Shown one piece after another: positions 57,401 through 64,000 of a stretch of DNA of 64,000 bases. The position numbers and the translations under genes were made by a program. Under the pieces are notes generated by a model. It was not told the origin of the DNA and searched no databases. It saw nothing but the letters and a program-made list of their open reading frames with translations. Source of the stretch: Apoderus coryli (Eukaryota; Arthropoda; Insecta; Coleoptera; Attelabidae); contig OU452212.1 of the NCBI GenBank assembly GCA_911728435.2, forward strand, positions 1,246,563-1,310,562. The letters run 5' to 3'. Positions within the stretch are counted from its first letter, which is position 1. Every line of letters begins with the position of its first letter.

Positions 57401-60400
57401 TCAATACAAAATGTATTAGTTTTAATCAAACAAATATTATCATTTTTATGTAAAACTACAGTTGTGAAAAGTACAATTGGTAAATGTTAAATTGGAAGAA
57501 GAGTTTGCTGATGTTGACGGATTGTTAATTTCCACTGTTGAAGAAATTCCTCGCATGGTGTTGATTATTTCACCATGGCGTTCTTGGTTAATATCCAAGT
57601 ACGGTTTAATTGAATTAGAGCTGCTATTATTATTATTATGAATGGTTAGGCGGTACTGCCGTTAAAACCGTTACGTTCATTAAAACAATTGTCCGTATTA
57701 TTTGTTTAAAGCATCGTACTTGTTTTTAAAAGAGTTCTTTGACACTGCACAAAGACACTCACTAGGAAGTGAGTCCACATTCTTACTATCCTATTAGTTA
57801 AAAAGTAACGACGACACAATTTACGAAATCGTTCAGGACATAGTTTAAAATCATGACTACAAAGTCTCAAATTCGTACTGCGAACAAAAATGGACAGAGG
57901 TACACTGTAATCCCCGTGCAAAATCTTATACGTTTCTATTAGGTCCCCACGAACTCTACGATCCTGCAGCGTAGATAGGTGCAGCCTATCCAATCTCTCC
58001 TCGTACTCCATTTCACGGATTGCTGGACAGAGTTTAGTAATCCTCCTTTGAGTTTGCTCAAGAGCATGAATGTCCCTCGCGAAATATGAATTCCACACCG
58101 TGGACGCATATTCCAGATGCGGACGCACATAAGTTTTATACAGTTTTTCAAAAAGTTCTATGGATGAGTTTTTAAAAGCTTTACACATCATGTACGACAC
58201 AGCATTAGTCTTCTTAATTATTTTTGCGATATGATTCGCCCACTTTAAGTTCTTGCTCACTAAAACACCTAGATCTTCCTGTGTCTCTACCGCCCTTACT
58301 GCGACACCACCAACACTATACTGACGTTCAGGATTGTTCGATCCAATATGCAACACAGAACATTTGCTAGCGTTTAGATGTAGCAGCCAAGATCCTGCCC
58401 ATTCTTCCACAATATGCAGATCATTTTTTAATAAATTATGAGAACTCAACGGATTGTAAATATTTTGATGTCATCTGCAAACAGAATCGACTTAGACTCC
58501 AGATAGGTATGCAGATCCGAAATAAACATGTTAAATAAAAAAGGTCCCAACACAGATCCCTGAGACACCCCACTGCTCACCGTATATTCATTTGAAAGTT
58601 CTCCCTCAACTCTAACTCTACAAGATCTACCCGACAAGAAATCCACTGAAGCAGATTGCCCCGAATGCCGCAATGATCAAGTTTATGCATGAGCCTTCCA
58701 AAGGCCTTACAGAAATCCAAGTACACAACATCAATCGGCTCTCGTCTATCTAAAGCTAGGGATAATGAGTCGACGCAGCTCAGTAAGTTAGATGTCGTCG
58801 ATCTGCCAGGCAGAAATCCGTGCATATTGTCCGAGAATCTCCTCGTTCTTATAAGAAATTCTGTCATTTCCTGCGATATTAATTTCTCCATTATTTTGCA
58901 AGGAATGGATGTTAAACTTACTTGCCGATAATTACTTGGAATTAATTTATTTCCCTTCTTAAATATAGGAATAACGAGAGAATTCTTCCATGAAGACGGA
59001 ACTTGTCCCTCCACAATCGAGCTCTTCAAAACAGCAGAGATTAGAGGAACGATGGTTGTAGCGTTTTTCAAAAACAGAGGATGTACTCCATCAGGGCCTG
59101 GTGAGCAGTCTTTCTTTAAGCTGACTATAGTCTCCAGAACTTTTTCTTCTGTTATATCAATTGAAGTCAAAGAATTCTCGTTACGAGGGAACCCGTGAAT
59201 ACACGGCAGGTCCGATGTGTCTTCTACTACGTAACTCTTCTGAAATTCTTCAGCAAAAATGGTTGCAACAGTTTTTGGGTCCGAAACAAGCATTCCGTCC
59301 TGATCTCTGAGCATTGGGGTGCTGACCTTTGAACTAAGAGTATTCTTTATATATTTGTAAAAATACTTTTGGGATTTGCTCTCGACTATGTCCTGTTATT
59401 TTTATTAATTGCTGTTCAGGAATTCCTTTATTTGCCCAATGGCTAACTTCAGTTGATCTGTTCGAATGATTGGATATCTTTTTACACTTAGTGTCCAAAC
59501 CAATAGCTTGCGCGGATGATTTGGTAAAAAAATTTTTGTAAACCTTTTGGTGTACATTCATCCCATAATCCAATGATTCTACCCAAATCACTTGAACTCA
59601 AATTATATGAACTGCATTTTCCTTTGTTTGGATCTTGCTGTAATCTTTTACGTTTTGCACTTCTTGCATCTCGCGCATTTTTGAATATCACACTGGTAAA
59701 CGGGTCGAATACAATTTTGAGGTCATTGAAGTATTTTTCCTGGAGTAGCCTACTCGTAGTATTCCAAATTGTTTTTACAGTTGCTTCTTTATATTCAGTT
59801 CCGTCAGCTTTTCTGATATTTACCGCATAATCTTTCAATATATTAGCCAAATTATGCAAACTCGTTTCAGCATTCAGTTCGTATTCTCTGGTCGCACAAA
59901 ACTCGAGAAATATTTTCCATACATATTTTTTTGATTTGATTGTATTTTTTGGTAATCCAGAGGTGATTGGATGAAATTTGACACATGACTTAAAATTAAG
60001 TAATTTGATTGGTTACTATATTTAGTAAAAAATTATCCAAATAATCTTATGTCTAGGTTTCCATTAACGTCTAACCTGCCATCGACCGTGAATCACCGTT
60101 TATGCAGCTCCCTTAGTTTCAGAACTTTTAATGATTCCATTGCATTTCCCTTCTAATTTTAGGATCATTGGTGAGTTATCGACAAAGCAATGTGAAAAAC
60201 AGTTTCTTCTCAAATGCATGGCGACTATTCTGTGCTACTTAAAGTCGAAAGAAGCAATTACTCAAGGACTAGATAATATTTTGATCAATGTGAAAATAAC
60301 TGATTATTCGGAATTACAAGCATGTGCTGAAGCTGTGGGAATATGCTCCTATACCCATTTGGAGTTGGTTTTGGAGAAAATGGCGCATATCCGTAAAGAA

Positions 60401-63400
60401 GTACTAACGAAACGATCTTCGAAGCTGTTTTCCTTTATGAAAGACCAGAAACATGATATTGGTAAGTTGGATTGATGTACAAAAATAGTAGTAATTTCGA
60501 TTGGTGTGTCAAGTCAAACGTAGCAAAGGCACCAGTCAGGAATGAAGGTTATAACAAGTGACGAACCGTGGATATGCTGTCGAAAACAAAGGTTTAATCA
60601 TCCCAATTGGAAGCTGATTGAAGAGCCAAGAAAACTTCATTCATATTGTTCCAAGTACTGTTTTCTTGGATTCCAATGGCATCATACATCACCACCTAGG
60701 TAACAAAATCACTCGTTGAAATCATGAAGCATTCTAATGCCATGATGAAAATATACTTTGTTGTCAAGAAACTGTACAGGGACAGCCGACGAGACTCCCA
60801 GTTACGGTTGGTTATTCCATTCGTGGGATCCCAGCCTTTTGATTCAATTTTGAATTTATAGGCGAAGGTGGGGAAATCTGGAAGAGCAGGCAGACTAAAA
60901 TGTTTCGTGGGTCCGGAGCACTCTACCTCATGAGTGGGAGCTGGTTAGCTATGAGCTGGTATTAATCCAGGTGTGTAAGTGTCATCAAAAGCAAATTACA
61001 TCAGCTCATTCTTTATTGTCGTATAGCACCCTCCAGTTACAGATACGCGTTAAAAGCTTGGCTGTTGTTGAACTCTTGGCAATAAATACAAGCAGGGTAG
61101 TGCAAATAATGCAAAAAAGGTTCATTTCCGTTCATTATTCTTCGCTAAGGGCATGCAGGATGAACATGAGAATATGTTCGGCTATCAAGCAGCAAACCAG
61201 TCTCACGACCATTCTTCTGTCAGTTTTTAAGCGCATAAGAACTGTCAGTGTTAAAAATATCATCATTCCAAATGAAATTAACAGATGGCGCAGTCGTTAT
61301 AAAGTCCTAATCTCAGTGAGGCAACATTCAGGCAGCATGTGACAATGATTTTGGACGAATTTCTTTAGAGTGAGAATGACGGCCACGATTAAACTCCTTA
61401 TACCAGCGCTTCACACTGGCAAATGATGGAGCCTCGATACACTGTTGTCTTGATAATCATTGCACGAAACTGTTCACGAGTTATTTCCATCTTTACGCTT
61501 GCCAAGGCTCAAAATAGAAATAGTTGCCCAGTCGAATGACTTTTTTTGAAGCCAATGTCGAAGCTCTTTTTACTTTCAGGTATTGAGCGGTTGAGGTACG
61601 TTATAATATGCAGCTATGCGGAAATATGTATACGAGCACCGAGCGATCAATTGCTACGTATTATTGAAAGTGAAATCTTGGATTTTGTTATAAATGAATT
61701 GGCAATTACCAAAGATTTCATTGTGAAAAAGGCATGTCTATGTGCTATTCAAAATATTGCTGATGCATTGCATCCAAACCGAAATATATTGCATATCCAC
61801 ATGACGGAAAGAGACAAAGTTATCGGTATGTAAATAAACAAGTTTTGAAGATTTTTATTGGTTCATATTTCACAGGATTTGAACTTTTTCTGAGTACTTT
61901 GTATTAATATTTCAGATACATAATCTACGTAACCTTTTTTTAAATAAAAAAACAAAGATAGAAGTTAGGAATTTAAGTTTTTTCTAGCAAAGTTAGAAAC
62001 TTACAGAGGCTATCTACAACGTTATGTTATCACTCAGCTCATGTCAATCTAGACTCTGCGAGGACTGTACCGACAGCGTTGACTCCTCATGCTCATCGCT
62101 CTAACCCATGAGGATTAGTTTCTATGGCGTAAGGTGGCGGACTACCTCTTCCCATAGGCAACCCCTGTACTTAAACAATATCGTCACGTCCATTCAATAC
62201 AGATTCTAGCAAAACTTCCATGATACTTGTAGAAATTGTTTTGATATGTCCTGCAAGGTGTCGATCTGACTCAACTTCCGCCATGCTGGTTTTTTATTGA
62301 GTTTTCAGCCACCAGACTGTATTTCTATAGGCAACTATAGGCGTTATGATAGCAATGGATATGCACACAGTCCTTTGCAACCGTCGTTTTAATAGCAGTG
62401 TCCCCATTTGTACGTGCAGTGATCACTGAACGGGGAAGACCGTATCATCCTATGAGCTTTACGATCCATTTCCGACGAAACGTTTCATCCAGCCATTGCC
62501 TAACACGAAGAGCGTAATGAGGAGGATCTCTGTATTGTTGGAAATGCAAATTGTCTTCTTCCAACATAAGGTTTCCGTCTTCATCGGTCTGGTTTTCTAG
62601 CAACTGAGTTATTAATGGATTTATTACGTTTTCTAGAAGTTCTAAAGAAATTTCAAGTGAAAGATGTGCATTATCATTATCCCAATACATACCATTATGT
62701 TTGTTAACAAATCCATTCAAGAAAAAATGTCGAATCATCGCCAATGCAAATATTTTTTGACAAATTTGGATGAACTCTTCACAGAACTGTATCCTTCTGT
62801 AATAATCGTCTTTACTGTGTTGTTGGCAGCTTTAGCACATCGCTGGAACTCATGAGGATTAGTTTCTATTGCGCACGGTTGCCGACTACCTTCCCATAGA
62901 CAACCCCTGTGCTTTAGCATTGTCGTCGCGTCCTTTCAATAAAGATTCTAGGAATACTTCCATGGTACTTGTAGAAATTGTTTTGATGCAAGGTTTTGAT
63001 CTGCCTCACCTTCCGCAATGCTGTTTTTTAATGATTTTCAGCCACCAGACTGCATTTCTCTAGGCAACTATAGGATTTATGATAGCAGTGGATATCCACA
63101 TTGTGACTCTATGTTTTAGTCCTTTGGAATTCCCTCTTTCTTGCAACCGTGGCTTGAATGGCAGTGTCTTTATTTGTATGTGCTGTGATCACTGAACGGA
63201 AGACTGTGAGCATTTCCGACGAAACGCTTCATTCAGCCATTGTCTAACACGAAGAGCGTAATAAGGAGGATCGCCACGGTTGCAAGAGACTGTTTGCAAC
63301 CATGGCTCTAATAGCAGACAGTGTCTCCATTTGTAAGACCGTATCTTCCTGTGAGCTTTTTGATTTGGCAAATTCTTCCGGCCAAATTTGCTTCAATAAA

Positions 63401-64000
63401 AATTTGTCAATTTGACATTTCATGTTGTGGTTTTTGGTTGCTGCTATCATTGGATTGCCAAAGCTTGCACACTAGATACGCTGAATTCCCTAGCGGGACA
63501 CAAACATCACAAAAGTTTACAATAGCTTGAAATTATTAAATCTTCGCCTCTAGAGTCCCTTTTGGCTGAAGGAAATTTGACTTTCGGAAGTCGATCTTTG
63601 TAGTTTAATTACATTTTCAGATACTGTAACTTCTCAGATGCATCTACATAACGGCCCTGACTACATCGAACTGTTTCCCTTAATCATTTCTGCGGTCACA
63701 TCCTTAGTAAAACTACCACAACCATTAGAACTTAAAGATCGCAACAAACTTTTAACGTTCTTCTTCCAAAACGTGTTCAACGCATCAGCAATTTATTGCA
63801 AAATCAAACCAAATACAAACGAATCAAACAGCATCAACAGTGACACCTACTATGGAGAGTTGAAGTTAGTTCCATATGTTACTCGGAGTTTCTTGGAGTT
63901 GAACCAATTTGTTCAGCAACTGTTGATGCAGAATCTGTCACATGCCATGCTTGATGAAGTGGTGAGTTGTTTGGTGATGTGGTTGGCGAAGAAGAAAGCT
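48487..64000 (+). CDS. MROH1: MROH1-like HEAT-repeat protein, N-terminal 941 residues
   Basis: Ten exons: 48487-48523, 48572-48918, 49064-49253, 49320-49770, 51524-51795, 55534-55881, 56703-56955, 60163-60461, 61580-61825 and 63621 to beyond 64000. Every junction is GT-AG and phases agree throughout. The protein is helical, built of HEAT-like repeats. The start (IRMLLEALADKCNSVSDTAY, NYCKKHTSLNTHRAKILHL) and the later ALQHFSEGLLEYVSNI and CLYAVVQKATSV blocks resemble Maestro heat-like repeat family member 1. Human MROH1 is about 1640 residues, so roughly 60% is seen. HEAT repeats act as protein-binding scaffolds, and vertebrate MROH1 has been linked to lysosomes; no enzyme activity is implied. 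Exon 1 has only 12 codons. Introns 4, 5, 7 and 9 are swollen with TEs, while introns 1-3 are 48-145 bp. The exon at the right edge is open to the last base. Confidence 0.9.
49254..49319 (+). other. 66-nt intron of MROH1, in frame and stop-free
   Basis: The donor ATG|GTAAGA and acceptor TTTCAG|CTTTAC give SY-ALQHFSEG across the joint. The intron is a multiple of three with no stop, so retention would add 22 residues. I treat it as an intron because the added KIIITNTQNATHQTRT is polar and interrupts a helix typical of the family. Confidence 0.7.
49860..50760 (-). pseudogene. Non-LTR RT remnant in MROH1 intron 4
   Basis: On - about 50572-50375 reads ISKLYEKLPKLDPIKSPGSD then LPLGLLRQCSFVFARPL. 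That is the pre-RT block (K-x-S-PG-D-x-P...LL), followed by decayed RT sequence toward 50050 with many stops. The opposite-strand frames are shadows. Confidence 0.6.
50850..51215 (+). pseudogene. RTE-like retroelement endonuclease-region remnant
   Basis: The + frame reads IDYVIVGARDRHEVKSTKAL then GWTDLRFVRSSMTLRL. This is the end of an endonuclease-phosphatase (EEP) domain as found in RTE/BovB-type elements and the 'craniofacial development protein 2-like' ORFs derived from them. In the next frame EGFVRRKHQDWVDENDD is the usual linker before the RT. Two frames are involved, so it is dead. Confidence 0.65.
51933..52540. mobile_element. Two tandem MITE copies in MROH1 intron 5
   Basis: GAAGTGAATACTTCTT (51933) is inverted exactly as AAGAAGTATTCACTTC (52218-52233). 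A second copy runs from GAAGCGAATACTTTGG (52270) to the same right end at 52505. Both share CGCGTCACGACACGATTTAT and TTTTCGTCCCGCAAAAGAGA. The flank TATCACGTGTACTGTGCTGC follows both right ends, so the duplication includes flanking DNA. The second copy has an internal deletion and a replaced segment. Confidence 0.8.
52630..53165 (-). pseudogene. Decayed DD41D mariner-like remnant
   Basis: On - the order and wording follow the element at 6661-7970. It runs from a start-like GGGAAAATATCGTAATTG stretch (about 53130) through HVWIF-type and AIQWI-type blocks to the GTTGTTGAAACCAAATG word (52660), which in the intact copy encodes WFQQDG. Numerous indels and stops are present. It is an older copy of the same family. 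Confidence 0.6.
53165..53335 (+). pseudogene. Helix-turn-helix (DUF4817-type) transposase N-terminus
   Basis: The + frame gives AMVYRERFPNRESWTTYRKS, preceded in another frame by MLHLRRMSDNSS. The A..Y.ERFP.R block is common at the start of insect transposases and TE-derived proteins. The downstream core is missing and the frame runs into a different element. Confidence 0.4.
53340..53760 (+). pseudogene. RTE-like retroelement 3' end
   Basis: Reading + with frame changes gives LRWPGHVIRMPTANDIIYSQ, GGQQKSYKDLLKTNMKKCGL, NWAQFADDRLRWRRTIYEA and finally DDWVCQFCDKFCPELE before a stop. This is the typical C-terminus of RTE-type polyproteins with a terminal CxxC finger. Its last about 80 bp recur as solo fragments near 20500, 21350 and 32500. 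Confidence 0.75.
53765..54110 (-). pseudogene. Non-LTR RT fingers fragment
   Basis: On - FWKTARICPVLKGGDSADVS then NYRPISILCNLWKL is the start of a Jockey/CR1-like RT domain (W..A.I.PI.K.GD..D..NYRPIS). It is truncated on both sides. Confidence 0.75.
54190..54990 (-). pseudogene. Non-LTR retroelement RNase H domain
   Basis: On - the frame 54890-54474 carries an RNase H fold: SPTIFQAEINAINRCAQKCL with the catalytic Glu, then INIMSDSQAALKAL with Asp in SDSQAAL, then LKWVPGHEGIEWNQ with the His before the last acid. The expected GN(E/D)KAD is changed to WNQAKEGA, so the last catalytic residue appears lost. Downstream is LRRITGLFRGHHPVKCMHS, the zinc-knuckle tail. It is typical of I/R1/Jockey-type elements that keep RNase H. 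Confidence 0.75.
55080..55420 (+). pseudogene. Tc1-like transposase C-terminal remnant
   Basis: Across frames on + it reads CSPDLNPIEHFXDEIKKVTF then VVKRRNLAELRLALNEQYEG and DSMPRRLQATIATERKHN. This is the end of a Tc1 transposase with the NPIEH block. It ends about 110 bp before MROH1 exon 6. Confidence 0.7.
56316..56433. repeat. 118-bp loopless palindrome in MROH1 intron 6
   Basis: The two 59-bp halves meet at 56374/56375 and match at all but about two base pairs near the centre. The outer word is TTTGCAAATCGGAATAGTTT and the inner part is AGACCGTCACGTCTAGGGA. No spacer separates the arms. The overlapping ORFs on both strands are a by-product. Confidence 0.92.
57620..59330 (-). mobile_element. 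CR1/Jockey-like non-LTR retrotransposon, RT part
   Basis: Three - strand frames are collinear. 59314-58577: TEEKVLETIVSLKKDCSPGP, IPIFKKGNKLIPSNYRQVSL, VVYLDFCKAFGRLMHKLDHC. 58673-58446: SSGVSQGSVLGPFLFNMFIS, the catalytic ILFADDIKIF. 58449-57706: LHLNASKCSVLHIGSN, QEDLGVLVSKNLKWANHIAK, then YKTYVRPHLEYASTVWN and the tail to 57706. An ATT-repeat 3' tail lies near 57628-57640. Only two frame breaks are present, so it is fairly young. 5' truncation is at about 59330, within the pre-RT region. Confidence 0.9.
59334..59990 (-). pseudogene. Tyrosine-recombinase (Crypton-like) remnant
   Basis: On - 59859-59488 reads ILKDYAVNIRKADGTEYKEA then TVKTIWNTTSRLLQEKYFND and DECTPKGLQKFFYQIIRASY. This resembles the core-binding part and first catalytic helices of the DUF3504/ZMYM-type tyrosine recombinases. 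The overlapping frame 59591-59334 gives KISNHSNRSTEVSHWANKGI then QQLIKITGHSREQIPKVFLQ and IYKEYS. That provides the H-x-x-R, the GHS histidine and a C-terminal tyrosine in the usual order. The middle, with the first Arg, seems deleted. Crypton DNA transposons and their domesticated relatives carry this enzyme. The truncated non-LTR element lies directly against its 3' end. Confidence 0.6.
60535..60790 (+). pseudogene. Mariner transposase core remnant
   Basis: Reading + gives VTSDEPWICCRKQRFNHPNW followed by KLHSYCSKYCFLGFQWHH. This matches the first-Asp block (V.GDE.WI...P..K....W) and the following strand of mariner transposases. It is heavily decayed, in MROH1 intron 8. Confidence 0.5.
60800..61335. 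other. MROH1 intron 8 sequence, unrecognised
   Basis: A 123-codon frame (60971-61342, +) includes VVQIMQKRFISVHYSSLRAC, which vaguely resembles the QRR/QKRAIR block of non-LTR C-termini. It is too weak to call. Confidence 0.3.
61340..61500 (-). pseudogene. Mariner N-terminal helix-turn-helix fragment
   Basis: On - it reads MEITREQFRAMI, then in the next frame APSFASVKRWYKEFNRGRHS. This parallels the N-terminal SRTSVYRWYGEFNRGRRSLQ of mariner copy A. It is truncated after about 50 codons and lies 80 bp before MROH1 exon 9. Confidence 0.6.
62040..63480 (-). pseudogene. Tandemly duplicated transposase remnants in MROH1 intron 9
   Basis: The blocks 62095-62370 and 62850-63100 are direct repeats, sharing CTCATGAGGATTAGTTTCTA, ACTTGTAGAAATTGTTTTGA and TTTTCAGCCACCAGACTG. 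On - both include the transposase segment PPHYALRVRQWLDETFRRKW (62500-62450) or PPYYALRVRQWLNEAFRRKC (63290-63205), the stretch after the second catalytic Asp in mariner-superfamily enzymes of the 30310 type. In the first copy the catalytic QQDGA is replaced by QQYRD. No intact frame remains. Confidence 0.65.

Larger units (their letters stand above)
56970..60100. mobile_element. TIR-bounded composite filling MROH1 intron 7
   Basis: GATTCACGGTCCATGGCAGG (56970 onward) recurs inverted at 60065-60100, about 33 bp with two mismatches, continuing into TTAGACGTT and ATGG. A related terminus stands alone at 14180-14203 (CGGTGATTCACGGTCGATGG). Inside are an imperfect hairpin (57200-57330), a non-LTR insertion (57620-59330) and a tyrosine-recombinase fragment (59334-59990). 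The left end is about 15 bp from the exon 7 donor. Confidence 0.6.

Noticed and set aside
63943..63968. Splice donor GTGAGT within the last MROH1 exon
   Set aside because: The frame continues open with helical HEAT-like sequence (SCLVMWLAKKKA) to the window edge, so an exon end there is not needed, though it cannot be excluded.

Overview
The window looks like a piece of an insect nuclear genome. It is AT-rich, the genes are split by GT-AG introns with matching phases, and most of the DNA is transposable-element (TE) debris typical of insects: mariner and Tc1 relatives, hAT, a THAP-domain transposon, non-LTR and Penelope-like retroelements, and many short inverted-repeat elements ending in CAGGGTG. 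A beetle would fit, but that is inference; nothing in the sequence fixes the order. No bacterial operon, rRNA, convincing tRNA or CRISPR array was seen.

Four host genes can be assembled exon by exon. (1) A tetraspanin on + (exons 4511-4799, 5565-5881, 9382-9798). (2) A pseudouridine-5'-phosphate glycosidase (PsuG family) on - (five exons, 43032 down to 35002). (3) A one-finger C2H2 protein resembling ZNF839 on - (four exons, 47570 down to 45914). (4) The N-terminal about 940 residues of a MROH1-like HEAT-repeat protein on + (ten exons from 48487), running off the right edge. Genes 3 and 4 are divergent, about 0.9 kb apart.

Layout: 1-3600 has no gene but holds a Penelope-like inverted repeat with a hammerhead-like motif and a roughly 520-bp perfect (ATATT)n array. 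3600-10640 is a dead non-LTR element followed by the tetraspanin, whose introns carry a perfect hairpin, a nearly intact DD41D mariner relative and a hAT MITE. 10640-16500 is a TE nest: a retrotransposon fragment inside a mariner inside a Tc1-like element, then a second unit whose inverted arms carry hammerhead ribozyme motifs around a reverse-transcriptase fragment. 16500-35000 is gene-poor and full of MITEs and remnants (THAP/P-like, hAT, mariner, non-LTR). 35000-43100 is psuG, whose introns hold a mariner, a Penelope-like element (RT plus GIY-YIG) and non-LTR elements. 43100-64000 holds a non-LTR element, the ZNF839-like gene and MROH1, whose long introns consist mostly of TEs, including a tyrosine-recombinase (Crypton-like) remnant.

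The host genes show no obvious shared pathway. The most unusual signals are the hammerhead motifs, the tyrosine-recombinase fragment inside a TIR-bounded unit, the near-perfect palindromes, and TE ends lying within about 10-25 bp of splice donors in psuG and MROH1. All calls come from reading the sequence and recalled family features; no search was run.
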